Shown here one piece after another: positions 37,501-49,900 of a stretch of 64,000 nucleotides of DNA. A program made the translations under genes and the position numbers. This DNA is from Ascidia mentula (taxonomy: Eukaryota > Chordata > Ascidiacea > Phlebobranchia > Ascidiidae), in contig OX387199.1 in assembly GCA_947561715.1 (NCBI GenBank), forward strand, positions 22,635,001 through 22,699,000. The letters run 5' to 3'. How positions within the stretch are numbered: position 1 is the first letter of the stretch; each line of letters begins with the position of its first letter. The notes under the pieces are model-generated. The model was not told the origin of the DNA. It was given only the letters and a program-made list of their open reading frames with translations, and searched no databases.

Positions 37501-40500
37501 TTGACTGAATTTGACAGTTGTCCGCCTGTGATTTCAACATTTTTATGTCAAGCGACTTGAAATTTTGCACACAAATATTAGATGCCACTACAAAACGAGC
37601 AATGAAAACTAAATTGACGTATGTCCTTTAGTTTCTTATTGCTGCGCGAAAACGCATGTCACTAACAATGGTCGCTAAGGTTCGGCGGTTTTGACTAAAT
37701 TTGAAAGTTGTCCGCCTGTGATTTCAACATTTTTATATCAAGCGACTTGAAGTTTTGCACACAAATATTAGTTGCCACTACAAAACGAGCAATGAAAACT
37801 AAATTGACGTGTGTCCTTTAGTTTCTTATTGCTGCGCGAAAACGCATGTCACTAACAATGGTCGCTAAGGTTCGGCGGTTTTGACTAAATTTGAAAGTTG
37901 TCCGCCTGTGATTTCAACATTTTTATATCAAGCGACTTGAAATTTTGCACACAAATATTAGTTGCAACTACAAAACGAGCAATGAAAACTAAATTGACGT
38001 ATGTCCTTTAGTTTCTTATTGCTGCGCGAAAACGCATGTCACTAACAATGGTCGCTAAGGTTCGGCGGTTTTGACTAAATTTGAAAGTTGTCCGCCTGTG
38101 ATTTCAACATTTTTATATCAAGCGACTTGAAATTTTGCACACAAATATTAGTTGCAACTACAAAACGAGCAATGAAAACTAAATTGACGTATGTCCTTTA
38201 GTTTCTTATTGCTGCGCGAAAACGCATGTCACTAACAATGGTCGCTAAGGTTCGGCGGTTTTGACTAAATTTGACAGTTGTCCGCCTGTGATTTCAACAT
38301 TTATATATCAAGCGACTTGAAGTTTTGCACACAAATATTACATGCCACTACAAAACGAGCAATGAAAACTAAATTGGCGTATGTCCTTTAGTTTCTTATT
38401 GCTGCGCGAAAACGCATGTTACAAACAATGGTCGCTAAGGTTCGGCGGTTTTGACTGAATTTGACAGTTGTCCGCCTGTGATTTCAACATTTTTATATCA
38501 AGCGACTTGAAATTTTGCTCACAAATATTAGATGCCACTACAAAACGAGAAATGAAAACTAAATTGGCGTCTGTCCTTTAGAATTTTATTGCTTGCCGAA
38601 AACGCACGTTTGAAACTATGGTCGCTAAGGTTCGGCGGATTCAGTAAATTTGACAGTTGTCCGCCTGTGATTTCAGCATTTTTATATCAAGCGACTTGAA
38701 TTTTTGCTCACAAATATTAGATGCCACTACAAAACGAGCAATGAAAACTAAATTGACGTGTGTCCTTTAGTTTCTTATTGCTGCGCGAAAACGCATGTCA
38801 CTAACAATGGTCGCTAAGGTTCGGCGGTTTTGACTAAATTTGAAAGTTGTCCGCCTGTGATTTCAACATTTTTATATCAAGCGACTTGAAGTTTTGCACA
38901 CAAATATTAGATGCCACTACAAAACGAGCAATGAAAACTAAATTGACGTGTGTCCTTTAGTTTCTTATTGCTGCGCGAAAACGCATGTCACTAACAATGG
39001 TCGCTAAGGTTCGGCGGTTTTGACTAAATTTGAAAGTTGTCCGCCTGTGATTTCAACATTTTTATATCAAGCGACTTGAAATTTTGCACACAAATATTAG
39101 TTGCAACTACAAAACGAGCAATGAAAACTAAATTGACGTATGTCCTTTAGTTTCTTATTGCTGCGCGAAAACGCATGTCACTAACAATGGTCGCTAAGGT
39201 TCGGCGGTTTTGACTAAATTTGACAGTTGTCCGCCTGTGATTTCAACATTTTTATATCAAGCGACTTGAAATTTTGCACACAAATATTAGTTGCAACTAC
39301 AAAACGAGCAATGAAAACTAAATTGACGTATGTCCTTTAGTTTCTTATTGCTGCGCGAAAACGCATGTCACTAACAATGGTCGCTAAGGTTCGGCGGTTT
39401 TGACTAAATTTGACAGTTGTCCGCCTGTGATTTCAACATTTATATATCAAGCGACTTGAAGTTTTGCACACAAATATTACATGCCACTACAAAACGAGCA
39501 ATGAAAACTAAATTGGCGTATGTCCTTTAATTTCTTATTGCTGCGCGAAAACGCATGTTACAAACAATGGTCGCTAAGGTTCGGCGGTTTTGACTGAATT
39601 TGACAGTTGTCCGCCTGTGATTTCAACATTTTTATATCAAGCGACTTGAAATTTTGCTCACAAATATTAGATGCCACTACAAAACGAGAAATGAAAACTA
39701 AATTGGCGTCTGTCCTTTAGAATTTTATTGCTTGCCGAAAACGCACGTTTGAAACTATGGTCGCTAAGGTTCGGCGGATTCAGTAAATTTGACAGTTGTC
39801 CGCCTGTGATTTCAGCATTTTTATATCAAGCGACTTGAATTTTTGCTCACAAATATTAGATGCCACTACAAAACGAGCAATGAAAACTAAATTGACGTGT
39901 GTCCTTTAGTTTCTTATTGCTGCGCGAAAACGCATGTCACTAACAATGGTCGCTAAGGTTCGGCGGTTTTGACTAAATTTGACAGTTGTCCGCCTGTGAT
40001 TTCAACATTTTTATATCAAGCGACTTAAAATTTTGCACACAAATATTAGATGCCACTACAAAACGAGCAATGGAAACTAAATTGACGTATGTCCTTTAGT
40101 TTCTTATTGCTGCGCGAAAACGCATGTTACAAACAATGGTCGCTAAGGTCGTGCGGAATTAACTAATTTTAAGAATTCCCGCCGGCAACATAAACAATTT
40201 TCAATCAAGCGACCTGAAATTTTGCACACAAATACTAGGTGCCTCTACAAAACCAGAAATGAAAACTAAATTGGCGTCTGTCCTTTAGAATTTTATTGCT
40301 TGCCGAAAACGCATGTTTCAAACTATGGTGGCTAAGGTTCGGCGATTTTAACTAAATTTGACAGTTGTCCGCCTGTGATTTCAACATTTTTATATCAAGC
40401 GACTTGAAGTTTTGCACACAAATATTACATGCCACTACAAAACGAGCAAAGAAAACTAAATTGGCGTATGTCCTTTAGTTTCTTATTGCTGCGCGAAAAC

Positions 40501-43500
40501 GCATGTTACAAACAATGGTCGCTAATGTTCGGCGTTTTTGACTGAATTTGACAGTTGTCCGCCTGTGATTTCAACATTTTTATATCAAGCGACTTAAAGT
40601 TTTGCACACAAATATTAGATGCCACTACAAAACGAGCAATGAAAACTAAATTGACGTGTGTCCTTTAGTTTCTTATTGCTGCGCGAAAACGCATGTCACT
40701 AACAATGGTCGCTAAGGTTCGGCGGTTTTGACTAAATTTGACAGTTGTCCGCCTGTGATTTCAACATTTTTATATCAAGCGACTTGAAATGTTGCACACA
40801 AATATTAGTTGCCACTAGAAAACGAGCAATGAAAACTAAATTGACGTATGTCCTTTAGTTTCTTATTGCTGCGCGAAAACGCATGTTACAAACAATGGTC
40901 GCTAAGGTCGTGCGGAATTAACTAATTTTAAGAATTCCCGCCGGCAACATAAACAATTTTCAATCAAGCGACCTGAAATTTTGCACACAAATACTGGGTG
41001 CCTCTACAAAACCAGAAATGAAAACTAAATTGGCGTCTGTCCTTTAGAATTTTATTGCTTGCCGAAAACGCATGTTTCAAACTATGGTGGCTAAGGTTCG
41101 GCGATTTTAACTAAATTTGACAGTTGTCCGCCTGTGATTTCAACATTTTTATATCAAGCGACTTGAAGTTTTGCACACAAATATTACATGCCACTAGAAA
41201 ACGAGCAATGAAAACTAAATTGGCGTATGTCCTTTAGTTTCTTATTGCTGCGCGAAAACGCATGTTACAAACAATGGTCGCTAAGGTTCGGCGGTTTTGA
41301 CTGAATTTGACAGTTGTCCGCCTGTGATTTCAACATTTTTATATCAAGCGACTTGAATTTTTGCTCACAAATATTAGATGCCACTACAAAACGAGCAATG
41401 AAAACTAAATTGACGTGTGTCCTTTAGTTTCTTATTGCTGCGCGAAAACGCATGTCACTAACAATGGTCGCTAAGTTTCGGCGGTTTTGACTAAATTTGA
41501 CAGTTGTCCGCCTGTGATTTCAACATTTTTATATCAAGCGACTTGAATTTTTGCTCACAAATATTAGATGCCACTACAAAACGAGCAATGAAAACTAAAT
41601 TGGCGTATGTCCTTTAGTTTCTTATTGCTGCGCGAAAACGCATGTTACAAACAATGGTCGTTAAGGTTCGGCGGTTTTGACTGAATTTGACAGTTGTCCG
41701 CCTGTGATTTCAACATTTTTATATCAAGCGACTTGAAATTTTGCTCACAAATATTAGATGCCACTACAAAACGAGAAATGAAAGCTAAATTGGGGTCTGT
41801 CCTTTAGAATTTTATTGCTTGCCGAAAACGCACGTTTGAAACTATGGTCGCTAAGGTTCGGCGGATTCAGTAAATTTGACAGTTGTCCGCCTGTGATTTC
41901 AACATTTTTATATCAAGCGACTTGAATTTTTGCTCACAAATATTAGATGCCACTACAAAACGAGCAATGAAAACTAAATTGACGTGTGTCCTTTAGTTTC
42001 TTATTGCTGCGCGAAAACGCATGTCACTAACAATGGTCGCTAAGGTTCGGCGGTTTTGACTAAATTTGACAGTTGTCCGCCTGTGATTTCAACATTTTTT
42101 TATCAAGCGACTTGAAATTTTGCTCACAAATATTAGATGCCACTACAAAACGAGAAATGAAAGCTAAATTGGCGTCTGTCCTTTAGAATTTTATTGCTTG
42201 CCGGAAACGCACGTTTGAAACTATTGTCGCTAAGGTTCGGCGGATTCAGTAAATTTGACAGTTGTCCGCCTGTGATTTCAACATTTTTATATCAAGCGAC
42301 TTGAATTTTTGCTCACAAATATTAGATGCCACTACAAAACGAGAAATGAAAACTAAATTGACGTGTGTCTTTTAGTTTCTTATTGCTGCGCGAAAACGCA
42401 TGTTACAAACAATGGTCGCTAAGGTCGTGCGGAATTAACTAATTTTAAGAATTCCCGCCGGCAACATAAACAATTTTCAATCAAGCGACCTGAAATTTTG
42501 CACACAAATACTAGGTGCCTCTACAAAACCAGAAATGAAAACTAAATTGGCGTTTGTCCTTTAGAATTTTATTGCTTGCCGAAAACGCGTGTTTCAAACT
42601 ATGGAAGCTAAGGTTCGGCGATTTTAACTAAATTTGACAGTTGTCCGCCTGTGATTTCAACATTTTTATATCAAGCGACTTGAAGATTTGCACACAAATA
42701 TTACATGCCACTACAAAACGAGCAATGAAAACTAAATTGGCGTATGTCCTTTAGTTTCTTATTGCTGCGCGAAAACGCATGTTACAAACAATGGTCGCTA
42801 AGGTTCGGCGGTTTTGACTGAATTTGACAGTTGTCCGCCTGTGATTTCAACATTTTTATATCAAGCGACTTGAAGTTTTGCACACAAATATTAGATGCCA
42901 CTACAAAACGAGCAATGAAAACTAAATTGACGTGTGTCCTTTAGTTTCTTATTGCTGCGCGAAAACGCATGTCACTAACAATGGTCGCTAAGGTTCGGCG
43001 GTTTTGACTAAATTTGAAAGTTGTCCGCCTGTGATTTCAACATTTTTATATCAAGCGACTTGAAATTTTGCACACAAATATTAGTTGCCACTACAAAACG
43101 AGCAATGAAAACTAAATTGACGTATGTCCTTTAGTTTCTTATTGCTGCACGAAAACGCATGTTACAAACAATGGTCGCTAAGGTCGTGCGGAATTAACTA
43201 ATTTTAAGAATTCCCGCCGGCAACATACACAATTTTCAATCAAGCGACCTGAAATTTTGCACACAAATACTAGGTGCCTCTACAAAACCAGAAATGAAAA
43301 CTAAATTGGCGTCTGTCCTTTAGAATTTTATTGCTTGCCGAAAACGCATGTTTCAAACTATGGTGGCTAAGGTTCGGCGATTTTAACTAAATTTGACAGT
43401 TGTCCGCCTGTGATTTCAACATTTTTATATCAAGCGACTTGAAGTTTTGCACACAAATATTACATGCCACTACAAAACGAGCAATGAAAACTAAATTGGC

Positions 43501-46500
43501 GTATGTCCTTTAGTTTCTTATTGCTGCGCGAAAACGCATGTTACAAACAATGGTCGCTAAGGTTCGGCGGTTTTGACTGAATTTGACAGTTGTCCGCCTG
43601 TGATTTCAACATTTTTATATCAAGCGACTTGAATTTTTGCTCACAAATATTAGATGCCACTACAAAACGAGCAATGAAAACTAAATTGACGTGTGTCCTT
43701 TAGTTTCTTATTGCTGCGCGAAAACGCATGTCACTAACAATGGTCGCTAAGGTTCGGCGGTTTTGACTAAATTTGACAGTTGTCCGCCTGTGATTTCAAC
43801 ATTTTTATGTCAAGCGACTTGAAATTTTGCACACAAATATTAGATGCCACTACAAAACGAGCAATGAAAACTAAATTGACGTATGTCCTTTGGTTTCTTA
43901 TTGCTGCGCGAAAACGCATGTTACAAACAATGGTCGCTAAGGTCGTGCGGAATTAACTAATTTTAAGAATTCCCGCCGGCAACATAAACAATTTTCAATC
44001 AAGCGACCTGAAATTTTGCACACAAATACTAGGTGCCTCTACAAAACCAGAAATGAAAACTAAATTGTCGTTTGTCCTTTAGAATTTTATTGCTTGCCGA
44101 AAACGCATGTTTCAAACTATGGAGGCTAAGGTTCGGCGATTTTAACTAAATTTGACAGTTGTCCGCCTGTGATTTCAACATTTTTATATCAAGCGACTTG
44201 AAGATTTGCACACAAATATTACATGCCACTACAAAACGAGCAATGAAAACTAAATTGGCGTATGTTCTTTAGTTTCTTATTGCTGCGCGAAAACGCATGT
44301 TACAAACAATGGTCGCTAAGGTTCGGCGGTTTTGACTGAATTTGACAGTTGTCCGCCTGTGATTTCAACATTTTTATATCAAGCGACTTGAAGTTTTGCA
44401 CACAAATATTAGATGCCACTACAAAACGAGCAATGAAAACTAAATTGACGTGTGTCCTTTAGTTTCTTATTGCTGCGCGAAAACGCATGTCACTAACAAT
44501 GGTCGCTAAGGTTCGGCGGTTTTGACTAAATTTGAAAGTTGTGCGCCTGTGATTTCAACATTTTTATATCAAGCGACTTGAAATTTTGCACACAAATATT
44601 AGTTGCAACTACAAAACGAGCAATGAAAACTAAATTGACGTATGTCCTTTAGTTTCTTATTGCTGCGCGAAAACGCATGTTACAAACAATGGTCGCTAAG
44701 GTCGTGCGGAATTAACTAATTTTAAAAATTCCCGCCGGCAACATAAACAATTTTCAATCAAGCGACCTGAAATTTTGCACACAAATACTAGGTGCCTCTA
44801 CAAAACCAGAAATGAAAACTAAATTGGCGTCTGTCCTTTAGAATTTTATTGCTTGCCGAAAACGCATGTTTCAAACTATGGTGGCTAAGGTTCGGCGATT
44901 TTAACTAAATTTGACAGTTGTCCGCCTGTGATTTCAACATTTTTATATCAAGCGACTTGAAGTTTTGCACACAAATATTACATGCCACTACAAAACGAGC
45001 AATGAAAACTAAATTGGCGTATGTCCTTTAGTTTCTTATTGCTGCGCGAAAACGCATGTTACAAACAATGGTCGCTAAGGTTCGGCGGTTTTGACTGAAT
45101 TTGACAGTTGTCCGCCTGTGATTTCAACATTTTTATATCAAGCGACTTGAATTTTTGCTCACAAATATTAGATGCCACTACAAAACGAGCAATGAAAACT
45201 AAATTGACGTATGTCCTTTAGTTTCTTATTGCTGCGCGAAAACGCATGTCACAAACAATGGTCGCTAAGGTTCGGCGGTTTTGACTAAATTTGACAGTTG
45301 TCCGCCTGTGATTTCAGCATTTTTATATCAAGCGACTTGAAATTTTGCTCACAAATATTAGATGCCACTACAAAACTAGCAATGAAAACTAAATTGACGT
45401 ATGTCCTTTAGTTTCTTATTGCTGCGCGAAAACGCATGTTACAAACAATGGTCGCTAAGGTTCGGCGGTTTTGACTAAATTTGACAGTTCTCCGTCTGTG
45501 ATTTCAACATTTTTATATCAAGCGACTTGAAGTTTTGCACACTAATATTAGATTCCACTACAAAACGAGCAATGAAAACTAAATTGACGTATGTCCTTTA
45601 GTTTCTTATTGCTGCGCGAAAACGCATGTTACAAACAATGGTCGCTTAGGTCGTGAGGAATTAACTAATTTTGAAAATTCCCGCCGGCAATATACACAAT
45701 TTTCAATCAAGCGACCTGAAATTTCGCACAAAAATAATAGGTGCTACTAAAAAACGAGAAATGAAAACTAAATTGGCGTCTGTCCTTCAGAATTTTATTG
45801 CTTGCCGAAAACCCATGTTTGAAACTATGGTGTCTAAGGTTCGGCGGTTTTAACTAAATTTGTCAGTTGTCCGCCTGTGATTTCAACATTTTTCTATCAA
45901 GCGACTTGAAGTTTTGCACACAAATATTAGATGCCACTTCAAAACGAGTAATGAAAACTAAATTGGCGTCTGTCCTTTAGAATTTTATTGCTTGCCGAAA
46001 ACCCATGTTTGAAACTATGGTGTCTAAGGTTCGGCGGTTTTAATTAAATTTGACAGTTGTCCGCCTGTGATTTCAACATTTTTCTATCAAGCGACTTGAA
46101 GTTTTGCACACAAATATTAGATGCCAGTACAAAACGAGCAATGAAAACTAAATTGGCGTCTGTCGTTTAGAATTTTATTGCTTGGCGAAAACGCATGTTT
46201 GAAACTATGGTGGCTAAGGTTCGGCGGATTTTAATAAATTTGACAGTTGTAAGCCTGTGATTTAAACATTTTTATATCAAGCGACTTGAAATTTTGTACA
46301 CAAATATTAGATGCCAGTATAAAACGAGCAATGAAAACTAAATTGGAGTCTGTTTTTTGGAATTTTATTGCTTGCCGAAAACGCATGTTTGAAACTATGG
46401 TGGCTAAGGTTCGGCGGATTTAACTAAATTTGACAGTTGTAAGCCTGTTATTTAAATATTTTTATATCATGCGACTTGAAATTTTGCACACAAATATTGG

Positions 46501-46660
46501 ATGCCAGTATAAAACGAGCAATGAAAACCAAATTGGCGTATGTCCTTTAGTTTTTTATTGCTGCGCGAAAACGCATGTTACAAACAATTGTCGCGAAGGT
46601 CGGGCGGAATTAACTAATTTTGAGAATTCGCGCCGGCAATTTCGACAATTTTAAAACAAG

Positions 46661-46995
46661 TAATTTCTTCCAATTAAGAGATTTGTATAAAAATTTTGTT
46701 GCAGCTAACACTTTTGGTAACGAGATCCAATTGATATACTTTACACCATCTATGAAAAAATCGTCATCTAATGCACACAAAAATATGGCAACAAATTTTT
46801 TGTTGCAGCCAATTTAACGATATATTTCACTTCAAAAAATTTTTGTTACGACATACCAGAAATTTAACAAAATTTTCTGAAACGAAATTGTTCAATTTGG
46901 AACGAAATTTTGTTACTCAGAACGGTTTTGTTAGCGGTATTTTAGAGTAAATGGAAATTTGCATTATGCCCCATTACCGTCTAAAAAGTCTATCC
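46661..46995. other. Linker between the two satellites
   Basis: AT-rich. Two similar pieces, AAAATTTTGTTGCAGC and AATTTTTTGTTGCAGC, occur 100 bp apart. From about 46860 on, scattered GAACGAAATTTTGTTAC-like words look like strongly decayed units of the 20-bp satellite that follows. No gene. Confidence 0.5.
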
Positions 46996-49900
46996 GAGGA
47001 ACGAAAATATATTCCAACATCAAAAATTACGTTCTCCGGGAACGAAAATTCTGTTCAAGCAAAAAAAATTCCTTCCAGTATCGAAAATTCTGTTCCCCTA
47101 ACGAAACTTATGTTCCAGTAACGAAATTTCTGTTCCAGTAACAAAAATTCTGTTCCTGTAACGAAAATTTTGTTCCAGGATCAAAAAGTCACTTTTTTGA
47201 ACGACATTTAGGTCGCGTATCAACAATTTTCTTAAAAGAACGACAATTGTGTCCATGGATCGAAAAAGTACCTTCGACGGAAATGTAATTATTCCTCATA
47301 GTACAATAATTATGTTCCAGAAACGAAATTTCCCGTAACTAAAATACTGTTCCAGTAACGAAAATTTTGTTCCCGTAACGAAAATTCCGTTCCCGTAACG
47401 AAAATTCTGTTCCAGTAACGAAAATTCCGTTCCCGTAACTAAAATTCTGTTCCAGTAACGAAAATTCTGTTCCGGTAACGAAAATTCCGTTCCCGTAACG
47501 AAAATTCTGTTCCAAGATCAAAAAGTCACTTTTTTGAACGACATTTAGGTCGCGTATCAACAATTTTCTTGAAAGAACGACAATTGTGTCCATGGATCGA
47601 AAAAGCACATTCGACGGAAATGTAATTATTCCTCATAGTACGATAATTATGTTCCAAAAACGAAATTTCTGTTCCAGTAACAAAAATTCTGTTCCAGTAA
47701 CGAAAATTCTGTTCCCGTACGAAAATTCCGTTCCTGTAACGAAAATTCTGTTCCAGTAACGAAAATTCTGTTCCAGTAACGAAATTTCTGTTCCAGTAAC
47801 AAAAATTCTGTTCCCGTACGAAAATTCCGTTCCAGTAACGAAAATTCTGTTCAAGCAAAAAAAATTCATTCCAGTATCGAAAATTCTGTTCCCCTAACGA
47901 AACTTATGTTCCAGTAACGAAATTTCTGTTCCAGTAACAAAAATTCTGTTTCTGTAACGAAAATTTTGTTCCAGGATCAAAAAGTCACTTTTTTGAACGA
48001 CATTTAGGTCGCGTATCAACAATTTTCTTAAAAGAACGACAATTGTGTCCATGGATCGAAAAAGTACCTTCGACGGAAATGTAATTATTCCTCATAGTAC
48101 GATAATTATGTTCCAGAAACGAAATTTCCCGTAACTAAAATACTGTTCCAGTAACGAAAATTTTGTTCCCGTAACGAAAATTCCGTTCCCGTAACGAAAA
48201 TTCTGTTCCAGTAACGAAAATTCCGTTCCCGTAACTAAAATTCTGTTCCAGTAACGAAAATTCTGTTCCGGTAACGAAAATTCCGTTCCCGTAACGAAAA
48301 TTCCGTTCCCGTAACGAAATTCCGTTCCTGTAACGAAAATTCTGTTCCAAGATCAAAAAGTCACTTTTTTGAACGACATTTAGGTCGCGTATCAACAATT
48401 TTCTTGAAACAACGACAATTGTGTCCATGGATCGAAAAAGCACATTCGACGGAAATGTAATTATTCCTCATAGTACGATAATTATGTTCCAAAAACGAAA
48501 TTTCTGTTCCAGTAACAAAAATTCTGTTCCAGTAACGAAAATTCTGTTCCCGTACGAAAATTCCGTTCCTGTAACGAAAATTCTGTTCCAGTAACGAAAA
48601 TTCCGTTCCTGTAACGAAAATTCTGTTCCAGTAACGAAAATTCTGTTCCCGTAACTAAAATTCTGTTCCAGTAACGAAAATTCCGTTCCTGTAACGAAAA
48701 TTCTGTTCCAGTAACGAAAATTCCGTTCCTGTAACGAAAATTCTGTTCCAGTAACGAAAATTCTGTTCCAGTAACGAAAATTCTGTTCCCGTAACTAAAA
48801 TTCTGTTCCAGTAACGAAAATTCCGTTCCTGTAACGAAAATTCTGTTCCAGTAACGAAAATTCCGTTCCAGTAACGAAAATTCCGTTCCTGTAACGAAAA
48901 TTCCGTTCCCGTAACGAAAATTCCGTTCCCGTATCGAAAATTCCGTTCCCGTAACTAAAATTCTGTTCCACTAACAAAAATTTTGTTCAAATAACGAAAA
49001 TTCTGTTCCCGTAACGAAAATTCCGTTACCGTATCGAAAATTCCGTTACCGTATCGAAAATTCTGTTCCCGTAACTAAAATTCTGTTCCAGAAACAAAAA
49101 TTCTGTTCCAGTAACGAAAATTCTGTTCCCGTAACGAAAATTCCGTTACCGTAACGAAAATTCCGTTCCTGTAACGAAAATTCCGTTCCCGTAACGAAAA
49201 TTCCGTTCCCGTAACGAAAATTCCGTTCCCGTAACTAAAATTCTGTTCCACTAACAAAAATTTTGTTCAAATAACGAAAATTCTGTTCCCGTAACGAAAA
49301 TTCCGTTCCAGTAACGAAAATTCCGTTCCCGTAACTAAAATTCTGTTCCAGTAACGAAAATTCCGTTCCCGTAACGAAAATTCCGTTCCCGTAACTAAAA
49401 TTCTGTTCCACTAACAAAAATTTTGTTCAAATAACGAAAATTCTGTTCCCGTAACGAAAATTCCGTTCCAGTAACGAAAATTCCGTTCCCGTAACTAAAA
49501 TTCTGTTCCAGAAACGAAATTTCCCGTAACGAAAATTCCGTTCCCGTAACTAAAATTCTGTTCCAGTAACGAAAATTCTGTTCCCGTAACGAAAATTCCG
49601 TTCCCGTATCGAAAATTTTGTTCCAGTAACGAAAATTCTGTTCCAGTAACGAAAATTCCGTTCCCGTAACGAAAATTCTGTTCCCGTAACGAAATTCCGT
49701 TCCCGTAACGAAAATTCGGTTCCAGTAACGAAAATTCCGTTCCAGGATCTAAAAGTCACATTTTTGAACGACATTTAGGTCGCGTATCAACAATTTTCTT
49801 GAAAGAACGACATTGTGTCCTTGGATCGAAATGGTACCTTCAACGGGAATGTAATTATTCCTCATTGTACAATAATTCTGTTCCAGAAACGAAATTTCTG

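Larger units (their letters stand above)
20616..46660 (+). repeat. Large ~190-bp satellite array, about 137 monomers, 26 kb
   Basis: Monomers of 189-190 bp carry landmarks in fixed order: TTTGACAGTTGTCCGCCTGT, TCAAGCGACTTGAA, TTTTGCACACAAATATTAG, TGCCACTACAAAACGAG, GTCCTTTAG, GAAAACGCATGT and GCTAAGGTTCGGCGG. A second class replaces the first landmark with CGTGCGGAATTAACTAATTT and AAGAATTCCCGCCGGCAACA, and a third has GGCGGATTCAGTAAATTTGA. Second-class monomers recur at spacings that are whole multiples of about 190 bp (3, 4, 5, 8, 12, 13, 17). Monomers at both ends (20.6-21 kb, 45.5-46.66 kb) are the most diverged, as expected for an array homogenised by unequal exchange. Every monomer has stops in all frames; it encodes nothing. 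Confidence 0.98.

Noticed and set aside
20616-46660. 5S or other rRNA gene array as the source of the 190-bp period
   Set aside because: The monomer has no 5S-like A-box/C-box arrangement or recognisable rRNA sequence, is AT-rich, and shows no Pol III terminator pattern.
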